Shown one piece after another: positions 1-6,595 of a stretch of DNA of 19,386 nt. The stretch comes from Propionibacteriaceae bacterium (lineage in GTDB: Bacteria > Actinomycetota > Actinomycetes > Propionibacteriales > Propionibacteriaceae): contig JAIRRM010000133.1 of NCBI GenBank assembly GCA_031255975.1, forward strand, positions 1 through 19,386, in the 5' to 3' direction. Position numbers and translations under genes: made by a program. The notes under the pieces were generated by a model, which saw only the letters and a program-made list of their open reading frames with translations, did no database searches and was not told the origin of the DNA. Each line of letters opens with the position of its first letter. Position 1 is the first letter of the stretch.

Positions 1-233
1 CTTTGGCCACAGATTCCGGCTCGGAGGCCGGAATGACGAGGGCGGGGGGGCAGAATGACGGGGGTGGGGCACACTGTGTTTGACTACCCTTGGCTACAGA
101 TTCCGGCTCGGAGGCCGGAATGACGGGGTAGGGCACCCGGAACGACGGGGCGAGGCACACCGCGCCTGACTCCTTCGGCCGCAGATTCCGGCTCGGAGGC
201 CGGAATGACGGGGGGGCGGAGGCCGGAATGACG
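1..233. repeat. Tandem repeat of about 86 bp with hairpin core
   Basis: This gene-free stretch contains three identical 29-bp cores at 10-38, 97-125 and 182-210, spaced 87 and 85 bp apart. Each core has perfect 8-bp inverted arms, ATTCCGGC and GCCGGAAT, around the loop TCGGAG. A fourth, 5'-truncated core lies at 217-233. Degenerate GAATGACG-like or GAACGACG-like remnants sit at about 51-60 and 140-147. The DNA between cores is also alike, with G-rich runs, a GGCAC box and a CTTNGGCNNC box just before each core, so this is an imperfect tandem array rather than scattered single copies. It starts at or before the window edge. The shape resembles bacterial REP-type extragenic palindromes. It lies immediately past the stop codon of the minus-strand transporter operon. 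Confidence 0.85.
182..233 (-). terminator. Possible 3'-end hairpin of the sugar-transporter operon
   Basis: Read on the minus strand, the hairpin core at 185-206 and a half-copy at 217-233 lie 24 to 75 bases past the permease stop codon. The 8-bp GC-rich stem could stop transcription or protect the mRNA 3' end. No U-tract follows the stem, so a classical intrinsic terminator is not shown. This is a guess from position and stem strength. Confidence 0.3.
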
Positions 234-256
234 AGGGTGGGGGGCGGAGCCGTATA

Positions 257-1207
257 TCAGCCTTTCACCGCGCCGCTCATGCCCGCGCCGGAGAGGAACA
301 GTTTCTGGAAGATCAGGAAGATCACCATCGGAATCAGCGTGGAGATGGTGAGCGCCGCCAGGAACACCCCCAGATCCTCGCGCGCTTGAATAGCGGGCAG
401 CCGTACGGAAAGCGGTTGAATCTCGGCGCGCTTCAATACCAACATCGGCCACAAGAAGTCCTTCCAAGCGGCGATGAAAGCAAACACGCTCACCACCCCC
501 AGAATCGGCTTGCTCATCGGCAACACCACCGACCAGAAAAGCCGGAAGGTGCTCGCGCCATCCACCTCGGCGGCCTCGAACACCTCACGCGGCAGCGAGT
601 CGAAGAACCGGGTGACGATCACCACATTGAAGGCGCTGGCACCGGCGGGCAGCCAGATCGCCCAGAACGAGTTGAGCAGTGACTGCCCCAACAGCGGCGG
701 ATTCAGCACCGTAAGGTAGAGCGGCACCAGCAGCACCACACTGGGGATGAACAATGTCACCATCACCAGCGAGTTCAGCACCTTGGACCATTTGGGACGG
801 AGCACCGAGATCACGAATCCGCCGGTGGTGGCCACCAGCAATTGAAAGAACCAGGAACCGCCGGCGATAACGACGGTGTTCCAGAAGTATTTGCTGACCT
901 GCACCTTGTTCCAAGCCAGCACCATGTTTTCCCAGCGGATGCCGTTGGGGAACAAAGCCAACGGGGTACGCAGAATATCCTGCGTCGGCGTAACCGCGAA
1001 CTTCACCATCAAAAAGAGCGGGCCGATACAGGAGATGATGAGAAACACCAGTAGCAAAGTGTGGACGGTGCGCATCGTCCAGCGCACCCCGGGACGTTTC
1101 CAATCGGCCTCGGAGACAACTCCGCGAGTCAGCGCCTCTACCGGACGGCTCTGAGCACTCGCCGTGGCGTCGCGGCGGAAACGTTGTAACCAGCGGGGAA
1201 CGTTCAT
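257..1207 (-). CDS. Carbohydrate ABC transporter permease, MalG type
   Basis: This is an inner-membrane subunit of a CUT1-family sugar importer (316 aa). A cytoplasmic N-terminal region of about 45 residues precedes a first membrane helix at about 48-70. Further hydrophobic segments lie at about 110-135, 145-170, 180-200, 232-252 and near the C-terminus. The EAA loop that docks the ATPase is clear at residues 211-230, beginning EAAEVDGAS and ending VVLP. I chose the ATG at 1207 over a TTG four codons upstream. The ATG overlaps the upstream permease stop as ATGA (1204-1207), and a GGAG Shine-Dalgarno sits about 7 bases before it, whereas the TTG lies inside that ribosome site. It is the last gene of the operon and pairs with the MalF-type gene. 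The actual sugar is not determined; alpha-glucosides are likely from the neighbouring GH13 gene. Confidence 0.95.
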   Translation of the reverse strand: MNVPRWLQRFRRDATASAQSRPVEALTRGVVSEADWKRPGVRWTMRTVHTLLLVFLIISCIGPLFLMVKFAVTPTQDILRTPLALFPNGIRWENMVLAWNKVQVSKYFWNTVVIAGGSWFFQLLVATTGGFVISVLRPKWSKVLNSLVMVTLFIPSVVLLVPLYLTVLNPPLLGQSLLNSFWAIWLPAGASAFNVVIVTRFFDSLPREVFEAAEVDGASTFRLFWSVVLPMSKPILGVVSVFAFIAAWKDFLWPMLVLKRAEIQPLSVRLPAIQAREDLGVFLAALTISTLIPMVIFLIFQKLFLSGAGMSGAVKG

Positions 1208-2109
1208 GTCGTACTCCAAGCCCTAGTGGCGCGGAAGTAGATGATGGAGAAAACGGCCAGCGCCGCGGCAAGCAGCAGTGACAACGCCGTAGCCGCGCCG
1301 TAATTAGCCCCCACCGACGCGCCGAAAGCGTAGTTGTAGATCAGTAGCAAAATGGTCAACGTGGAGTTCGCCGGGCCACCTCCGGTGAAAAGGTACGGCT
1401 CCAAGAACACCTGCGCTGTGCCGATGATCTGCAAAATGAAAGTGATAAACAGCACCCCGCGCAGATTGGGCAGCGTGACATGCCAGAGTTTTCGCAAGAT
1501 TCCGGCACCGTCCACCTCAGCCGCGTCATAAAGTTCAGCGGGTACCCCGATCAACGCGGCCAGGTAGATGATGACGGTGGAGCCGGCGTTGGCCCAGGTG
1601 GATTCCAACACCAACGCCGGCATCGCCATGTCTTGCGAATTGAGCCAGGGGAATGGCCCCAGCCCGAACCATCCCAAGATGGTGTTGAACACCCCGGTGG
1701 CCGCGCCGTTGTAGAAGAACTTCCACAGCAACACCGCCACCACCGGTGGCACCACCACCGGCAGGTACGCCAACGCCGAGTAGAGACCACGACGCTTACG
1801 TACCTCGCTCATCAGGATGGCACCGATAAGCGGGATCGGGTAGCCGAAAATCAACGCCAGAAACGCGAACCACAGCGTGTTTTTCAGCGCAATCGGCAGA
1901 TTTGGATCGGTGAGCACCCACTCGAAGTTGTCCCAGCCCACCCAGCGCGGCTCGGAGACCAGATTGGTTTTCTGGAAACTCATCACCACAGACTGAGTAA
2001 CCGGCCACCAGGAGAACACCCCGAAGATGACGATCATCGGCAGCGCGAAGAGGAGGGCGGCCAATCCACCGCGCTGCACCCATTTTTTGGGGTTCAGTCC
2101 GCGTTTCAT
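1204..2109 (-). CDS. Carbohydrate ABC transporter permease, MalF type
   Basis: This is the partner inner-membrane permease (301 aa) of the CUT1 sugar importer. It has a short basic N-terminus (KRGLNPKKW) and a first helix at about residues 16-36. A periplasmic-side loop follows with the usual 'GWDNFEWVLTDP' type of sequence. Further helices follow, and the EAA loop lies at residues 194-214 (YDAAEVDGAG...LP). The ATG start has a GGAGGTG Shine-Dalgarno about 6 bases upstream. It lies 52 bp after the solute-binding protein gene and overlaps the next permease by the ATGA arrangement, so the two permeases are probably translationally coupled and made in equal amounts. Family assignment is firm; the substrate is inferred from context. 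Confidence 0.95.
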   Translation of the reverse strand: MKRGLNPKKWVQRGGLAALLFALPMIVIFGVFSWWPVTQSVVMSFQKTNLVSEPRWVGWDNFEWVLTDPNLPIALKNTLWFAFLALIFGYPIPLIGAILMSEVRKRRGLYSALAYLPVVVPPVVAVLLWKFFYNGAATGVFNTILGWFGLGPFPWLNSQDMAMPALVLESTWANAGSTVIIYLAALIGVPAELYDAAEVDGAGILRKLWHVTLPNLRGVLFITFILQIIGTAQVFLEPYLFTGGGPANSTLTILLLIYNYAFGASVGANYGAATALSLLLAAALAVFSIIYFRATRAWSTT

Positions 2110-2161
2110 GGTCGCACCTCCGCTACGCGCTTGCCATCAGTAAACCACTGAACTGGCCGTA

Positions 2162-3544
2162 CTAGCTGTTTGCGTCGATGGCGCGCTGTGCTGCGGTGTT
2201 TGCCGTGGCAAGCAGCGCATCAATGTCGGCGTTCTGATCGGTCAACACAGCCTGCACCGCTGGGTCCAGTGCCGCGTACAGATCTTGGGTTGCCACCGGC
2301 GGTTCGGCGATCGGCTGCGCGCCGACGATGCCGTCGGTAAACGGCTTCATCTGGGCGAGCGGCACCGTCACGTACGGGGCGATCCAGCGGTTGTACTGGT
2401 CGAGTTGGGCGGACGTGAAGATCGGCAGTTCCGGCGTGCCGACCGGCTGGTTGTTAGCAACCTGGAGTTGGGCCGTGGCTACCGCCGCGTCCTCACTGAT
2501 GTACTTGCCGAGATAGAAGTAATCGATCCACTTCATCGCGGCGTCTTTAACCTCATCGGATGCTTTCACGTTCACCGCGGCGAGGGTGCCACCGCCGAGC
2601 ACGCCGGAATCGGCGCCTTCTAGCGGAATGGTGGTCAGGCCGTAGCTATCCGGATCAACACCGTTCGCCTGCACCAGCGAGGTGTAGACATCTTGGCCAG
2701 AGGTGTACATGGCAACCTGCCCTGCGGCAAATGCCTGGTTGATGGAACCCCAGTCGTAGTTGAACTCGGCGCCCATGGAGTTGTCGTCCCAGCGCATCGC
2801 CTTCAGGAACTCCAACGCGGCCTTGGTGGCGGCGTTGTCCACGGTAGCCGTGGCAGTGCCATCGGCGGCCACGCTCTCCATCCGACCGCCACGGGCGTAG
2901 GTGGCGACGGTGAGCTGCCAACCACCGGTGTTGGACGTAGCCATTTGGGCGTAACCGGCCACACCGGGCACCGCGTCGGCGATCTTCTTGGCGTACTCAC
3001 GTACCTCAGACCAGGTGGTCGGCGGCTTGTCGGGGTCCAACCCGGCCTGGGTGAACAGCGTCCGGTTGTAGTGGAGGCCGATGCCGTAGATCGACTTGGC
3101 CGGAATAGCGTAAATGTGGCCATCCGGGCCGAGGCCGTACTGCAACACGCCAGGGTTGAAATCATTGCCGTAAGGCATCGCCTTGACGTACGAATCCATG
3201 TCGGCGATCTGGCTGTTGGCGATCAGCGACTGGGCATCGGTGAGCGGAATCTCGAACACGTCCGGCAGGGTGCCACCAGCAAGGTCGGCTGAGAACGTGG
3301 TGGCTTTCCACTCGTACTCCACCCACTCCACGTCGATGTCGGGATACTGGTTCTCGAAATCAGCCACCTGCTGATCGAGGGCAGCTTTGGCTTCTTCGGT
3401 GGCACCGGGCAGCAAGCCGACAACGGTCAATTTGGTACGGCCGGTGGTGTCGTCACCCGACGGGGTGTCGTCGGAGCACGCGGTCAACATGCCCAACGAC
3501 AGCGCGGCCGCCGCAAACGCGGCGAACGTCTTGGTCTTATTCAT
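2162..3544 (-). CDS. Extracellular sugar-binding lipoprotein (MalE-type SBP)
   Basis: This is the substrate-capture subunit of the sugar importer (460 aa). It starts with a signal peptide with basic residues (MNKTKT), an Ala-rich core and the lipobox LTAC. Cys23 should be lipidated and hold the protein on the outer face of the membrane. After a Ser/Asp/Thr-rich linker comes a bacterial extracellular solute-binding protein family 1 fold. It includes the typical 'FENQYPDIDVEW' and 'LPDVFEIP' stretches. I chose the ATG at 3544 over an in-frame GTG two codons upstream, because the AGAGAGGA ribosome site is about 8 bases before the ATG but only about 2 before the GTG. It follows the GH13 gene by 39 bp and precedes both permeases, as in maltose/maltodextrin-type operons. 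The bound sugar cannot be read from sequence. Confidence 0.94.
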   Translation of the reverse strand: MNKTKTFAAFAAAALSLGMLTACSDDTPSGDDTTGRTKLTVVGLLPGATEEAKAALDQQVADFENQYPDIDVEWVEYEWKATTFSADLAGGTLPDVFEIPLTDAQSLIANSQIADMDSYVKAMPYGNDFNPGVLQYGLGPDGHIYAIPAKSIYGIGLHYNRTLFTQAGLDPDKPPTTWSEVREYAKKIADAVPGVAGYAQMATSNTGGWQLTVATYARGGRMESVAADGTATATVDNAATKAALEFLKAMRWDDNSMGAEFNYDWGSINQAFAAGQVAMYTSGQDVYTSLVQANGVDPDSYGLTTIPLEGADSGVLGGGTLAAVNVKASDEVKDAAMKWIDYFYLGKYISEDAAVATAQLQVANNQPVGTPELPIFTSAQLDQYNRWIAPYVTVPLAQMKPFTDGIVGAQPIAEPPVATQDLYAALDPAVQAVLTDQNADIDALLATANTAAQRAIDANS

Positions 3545-3583
3545 AGTCACTGTCCTCTCTCATTGGTGACTTCTTCTTATCGG

Positions 3584-5275
3584 TTATACGGTGAACCAGA
3601 CTGCCGTGTCCGGTTCCAAGTACGTCGGGGCACCCCCAGGAGCCTCGACCGTGTTATCGGGCACCGCGCTGCGAATCAGTTCGGTGCGGTTGGCAGGTAG
3701 TTCGCAGGATTGCGAACCAAGATTGGCGACGCAGCACAACGCGCCGCGTCGGAAGGCCAGTACATCGTCTGGGTAGCCGTCCAGCCACCCGAACACACCA
3801 TCCGCCAACTCGGCCACGCCGTGTTTGAGGGCGATGAGTTTGCGGTAAAGACACAGCATGGACGCCGGGTCGTCGGTTTCCGCCTGCACGGAGTAGCCCC
3901 CCCACCAACTCGGCTGTGGCAACCAAGACGGGGCGGATGTAGCGCCGGGTGCGGCGGCAGCGGTCGCGGCCGAGAAACCGAAGTTGTCAGTCGCGTCCGT
4001 CGCCCAGGGCAGCGGGATACGGCAACCATCGCGGCCCGGATCAACCCCACCGGAACGGAAATGCATCGGATCTTGCAACACCTCCAACGGCAATTCCTCG
4101 CCCTCGGGAAGGCCCAGTTCGTCACCCTGATAGAGGTAGAGGCAACCGGGCAGCGCGGTGGTGATGAGCGCGGCTACCCGCGCGCGTTTGGTGCCGAGTT
4201 CGAGATCGGTCGGTGTGTTGAAGCGCTTGGTGGCAAAAGTGAACGCCGTGTCATCGCGCCCGTACCTGGTAACTGGCCTGGTCACGTCGTGATTGGACAG
4301 CACCCAGGTAGCCGGGGCACCGACTCCGGCATGAGCCGCCAGGGTGGCGTCGATGGACGCCCGGAACTCCGGGGCGCTGTAGGCACGCGCCATGAAGTCA
4401 AAGTTGAAAGCGGTGTGCATCTCGTCGGGACGTAGATAGTTGGCGAACCGCACGGTATCTGCCAGCCAAATCTCGCCCACCAGCACCCGAGGCGGGTCGT
4501 ACTCGTCGGCGACGGCGCGCCACGAGCGATACACGTCGTGAATCGCATCGCGGTCGATGTAGGGGTGTTGGCCGGGTGGGAAGCACTGCGGGTCTTCGCT
4601 TGCTTCCGGGAACGTGGGATCCTTGATTAGCAACGTGGCGGAATCGATGCGGACACCGGCCACACCACGGTCGAACCAGAAGCGCAATATGTCCAAGTGC
4701 TCCTGTTGGATGTCGGGGTGATTCCAGTTCCAATCCGGCTGCTCCGGGGTGAACAGATGCAGATACCACTGCCCAGGGGTGCCGTCGGGGTTGGTGGTAC
4801 GGGTCCAGGTGCCACCTTGGAAGCTAGACTGCCAGTTGGTCGGGATGGTGTCACCGGTTGGCCCCGCGCCCTCCAAGAACCAGAAGCGCGCCCGCTCCGG
4901 GCTGCCGGGGGCGGCGGCCAGCGCCGCCTGGAACCAAGGGTGCTCGTTGGAGATGTGGTTAGGCACCACGTCGATGATGACGCGAATGCCCAGTTCTCCA
5001 GCCGCCGCGATCAACGTTTCCGCCTGCGCGATGGTGCCGAACTGCGGGTCAATATTGCGGTAGTCGGCAATGTCGTAGCCGCCGTCCGCGAGTGGCGAGA
5101 CGTACCAGGGGCTGAACCAGATGGCATCCACGCCGAGCGCCGCCAGATAGTCAAGTCGGGAGATCACGCCGAGCAGGTCTCCGGTGCCGTCGCCGTTACC
5201 ATCCGCGAAGCTGCGCGGATAGATCTGATATATAACGGCGTTGCGCCACCAGTCAGCGCCCGGTTGTAGTTCCAC
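3584..5275 (-). CDS. GH13 alpha-glucosidase (alpha-amylase superfamily)
   Basis: This is a 563-aa cytoplasmic glycoside hydrolase with no signal peptide, likely splitting alpha-glucosides after uptake. The (beta/alpha)8 barrel starts with WWRNAVIYQIYPRSFAD. A calcium-type loop DGNGDGTGD lies at 25-33. The conserved regions are all intact: DVVPNH (102-107), QPDWNW (179-184), GVRID with nucleophile Asp211, the acid/base Glu268 in VGEIW, and SNHD with Asp330. A DPGRDGCRIPLPW stretch, familiar in actinobacterial alpha-glucosidases, follows later. The start is GTG, supported by a strong GAGGAGG Shine-Dalgarno 7 bases upstream. It is the first structural gene after the LacI gene and precedes the transporter genes by 39 bp. 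Alpha-1,4 versus alpha-1,6, sucrose or trehalulose preference is not decidable here; a transglycosylating relative is possible. Confidence 0.94.
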   Translation of the reverse strand: MELQPGADWWRNAVIYQIYPRSFADGNGDGTGDLLGVISRLDYLAALGVDAIWFSPWYVSPLADGGYDIADYRNIDPQFGTIAQAETLIAAAGELGIRVIIDVVPNHISNEHPWFQAALAAAPGSPERARFWFLEGAGPTGDTIPTNWQSSFQGGTWTRTTNPDGTPGQWYLHLFTPEQPDWNWNHPDIQQEHLDILRFWFDRGVAGVRIDSATLLIKDPTFPEASEDPQCFPPGQHPYIDRDAIHDVYRSWRAVADEYDPPRVLVGEIWLADTVRFANYLRPDEMHTAFNFDFMARAYSAPEFRASIDATLAAHAGVGAPATWVLSNHDVTRPVTRYGRDDTAFTFATKRFNTPTDLELGTKRARVAALITTALPGCLYLYQGDELGLPEGEELPLEVLQDPMHFRSGGVDPGRDGCRIPLPWATDATDNFGFSAATAAAAPGATSAPSWLPQPSWWGGYSVQAETDDPASMLCLYRKLIALKHGVAELADGVFGWLDGYPDDVLAFRRGALCCVANLGSQSCELPANRTELIRSAVPDNTVEAPGGAPTYLEPDTAVWFTV

Positions 5276-5303
5276 CAGCGAACCTCCTCGTCCCGATGGC
5301 TAC

Positions 5304-5333
5304 ACCGTAGAGCAGTAATATCCGCTAATGCAA
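5304..5333 (-). promoter_or_regulatory. Possible promoter of the GH13/transporter genes
   Basis: In the 110-bp gap upstream of the GH13 gene I see TTGCAT (5333-5328) and TACGGT (5309-5304), separated by 18 bases. This would start transcription near 5297 and give a leader of about 22 bases with the AGGAGG ribosome site. An operator-like sequence, GCAAGCTTTTTC (5330-5341), matches a GCAA-N4-TTGC pattern with one mismatch and overlaps the -35. This is a pattern match only, and the genes may also be read through from the LacI gene. Confidence 0.35.
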
Positions 5334-5350
5334 GCTTTTTCTATATATCT

Positions 5351-5370
5351 GCAAGAACTTTCTTTCTTGC
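5351..5370. promoter_or_regulatory. Perfect inverted repeat between regulator and GH13 gene
   Basis: Arms GCAAGAA and TTCTTGC (7 bp each, perfect) flank a 6-base centre. The repeat lies 15 bases past the LacI stop codon and upstream of the candidate GH13 promoter, in a locally AT-rich patch. It could be an upstream operator or a weak hairpin at the end of the regulator mRNA. No U-run follows on the minus strand, so a terminator is less likely than an operator. Confidence 0.45.
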
Positions 5371-5385
5371 GGTGGAGTTGCGCGC

Positions 5386-6393
5386 TTAAGACGCGATCAT
5401 TGCGGTGGAATCGCGCACCACCAGCGCTGGCTCGAAAAGCAGTTCGCGCACCTGCTCGGCCCCGGACACGATGGCCCGGGCCAACAGATCCACCGCGCTC
5501 GCCCCCATCGTCTCGATGGGCTGCCGCAGCGTGGTGAGCGCCGGAGATGTCGAGTTCATCAGCACCGAATCGTCGTAGCCCACTACCGAAATATCTTCGG
5601 GCACCCGTAGCCCGGCCCGCCGCGCCGCCCGAATCGCGCCAAGCGCCATCATGTCGGAGGCGCAAGCTATCGCGGTGACGCCGCCCGCAAGCAACCCGAC
5701 CGTGGCGGCTTGGGCCGCCTCCACCGAATACTGCGAATGCACCACCAACTCCGGGTTCCAATCCCAGCCCTGCTCGGCGGCCATCGCCCGCGCGCCAGCC
5801 AGCTTCAGATTGGACGGCACATGGTCGATGGGGCCCAGCAGCAACCCGATTCTGGTGTGCCCCAACGAACTCAGATGCTTCATCGCGCAGCGCATCGCCA
5901 GCGCATCGTCGCACGTCACCCTGGGGAACGGCACGGTATCGACCGCGGCGTTGATGAGCACCACCGGCATCCCCAGCCGATGCAACCGCAGGTAATGGCC
6001 GTGGTCGGCGGCCTCCTCGCTACAGAGCCCACCGACGAAGATGACGCCGGAGACCTGCTGTTCGATAAGCAGATCGACGTACTCCGCCTCGCTCACCCCC
6101 CCTGCGGAACGGGTACACAACACCGGCGTGAAACCCTGCTGCACCAGCGCACCGCCGATCACCTCGGCGAACGCCGGGAAGATGGGGTTGACCAGTTCCG
6201 GCAGCACCAACCCCACCAGTCGGCCTCGTTCCATCCGCAACCGCGCCGGACGCTCGTAGCCCAGCACGTCGACGGCGGTGAGCACCGCGTCCCGTACCTC
6301 CTGTGAGACCCCCGGTTTGTCGTTAAGCACCCGCGACACAGTGGCCTCGGAGACCCCGACTTTGCGGGCTATGTCGATCAGTCGTCCACCCAT
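5386..6393 (-). CDS. LacI-family transcriptional regulator (first)
   Basis: This is a 335-aa sugar-responsive DNA-binding protein, normally a repressor released by its sugar ligand. The LacI helix-turn-helix occupies residues 5-25 (IDIARKVGVSEATVSRVLN), and a hinge follows near 45-57. The periplasmic-binding-protein-like effector and dimerisation domain runs from about 58 to the end, with the typical VVGYDDS and LTTLRQP motifs near the C-terminus. The reading frame stays open far upstream, but the family start is MGGRLIDIA at 6393. This ATG has no Shine-Dalgarno, yet a TAAACT -10 box lies exactly 7 bases upstream, so the mRNA is probably leaderless. The two specificity residues of the recognition helix (Tyr-Gln in E. 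coli LacI) are Glu-Ala here. It leads the GH13/transporter cluster on the same strand and probably controls it and itself. Confidence 0.93.
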   Translation of the reverse strand: MGGRLIDIARKVGVSEATVSRVLNDKPGVSQEVRDAVLTAVDVLGYERPARLRMERGRLVGLVLPELVNPIFPAFAEVIGGALVQQGFTPVLCTRSAGGVSEAEYVDLLIEQQVSGVIFVGGLCSEEAADHGHYLRLHRLGMPVVLINAAVDTVPFPRVTCDDALAMRCAMKHLSSLGHTRIGLLLGPIDHVPSNLKLAGARAMAAEQGWDWNPELVVHSQYSVEAAQAATVGLLAGGVTAIACASDMMALGAIRAARRAGLRVPEDISVVGYDDSVLMNSTSPALTTLRQPIETMGASAVDLLARAIVSGAEQVRELLFEPALVVRDSTAMIAS

Positions 6394-6400
6394 GGGCGCA

Positions 6401-6420
6401 AGTTTACGCAAATCTTTGCG
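6401..6420 (-). promoter_or_regulatory. Leaderless promoter and operator of the first LacI gene
   Basis: The -10 box TAAACT (6406-6401) is separated from the ATG at 6393 by TGCGCCC, placing the transcription start at the A of the ATG. Directly upstream is a perfect 14-bp palindrome at 6407-6420 with arms CGCAAA and TTTGCG around two bases. It falls between -10 and -35, where bound repressor would block RNA polymerase. The GCAA-N4-TTGC geometry suits LacI-family operators. No good -35 is visible. This suggests negative autoregulation. Confidence 0.55.
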
Positions 6421-6595
6421 ATCATTACGGCAGTTATTACGATGCGGCCCCACTGCCAGGTATCGCCGATCAAACCGATAGCCCCCGCGCCAGAAAACGG
6501 CCTCCCACCGTCTCCGATCCGACCGCCAACGCCCAGCCACGAGCGCCGCGCCGCACTCAGCTAATTTCCCAGCGGTGGGCCGACCGAGTTATGCC
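6421..6595. other. Intergenic stretch with no gene recognised
   Basis: This region lies between the end of the seven-gene operon (stop codon at 6596-6598) and the promoter of the first LacI gene, both on the minus strand. I found no convincing coding frame, tRNA or strong terminator hairpin with a U-tract. The -35 of the LacI promoter, if any, would lie at about 6424-6430 but is poorly matched. Confidence 0.5.

Noticed and set aside
1..240. CRISPR-like array of 29-bp repeats
   Set aside because: The 'spacers' of about 56-58 bp resemble each other, the repeat core is a long symmetric hairpin, one copy is truncated, and no cas gene is present. A tandem extragenic repeat fits better.
2693..3292. 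Open plus-strand frame of 199 codons over the sugar-binding protein gene
   Set aside because: It lies wholly antisense to a clear lipoprotein gene, has no recognisable domain and shows the composition expected of a shadow frame in high-GC DNA.
3710..4435. Open plus-strand frame of 241 codons over the GH13 gene
   Set aside because: It is antisense to intact GH13 catalytic motifs and has no family resemblance, so it is a shadow frame.
5351..5370. Intrinsic terminator after the first LacI gene
   Set aside because: The stem is only 7 bp and moderately AT-rich, and no U-tract follows on the minus strand; an operator is at least as likely.
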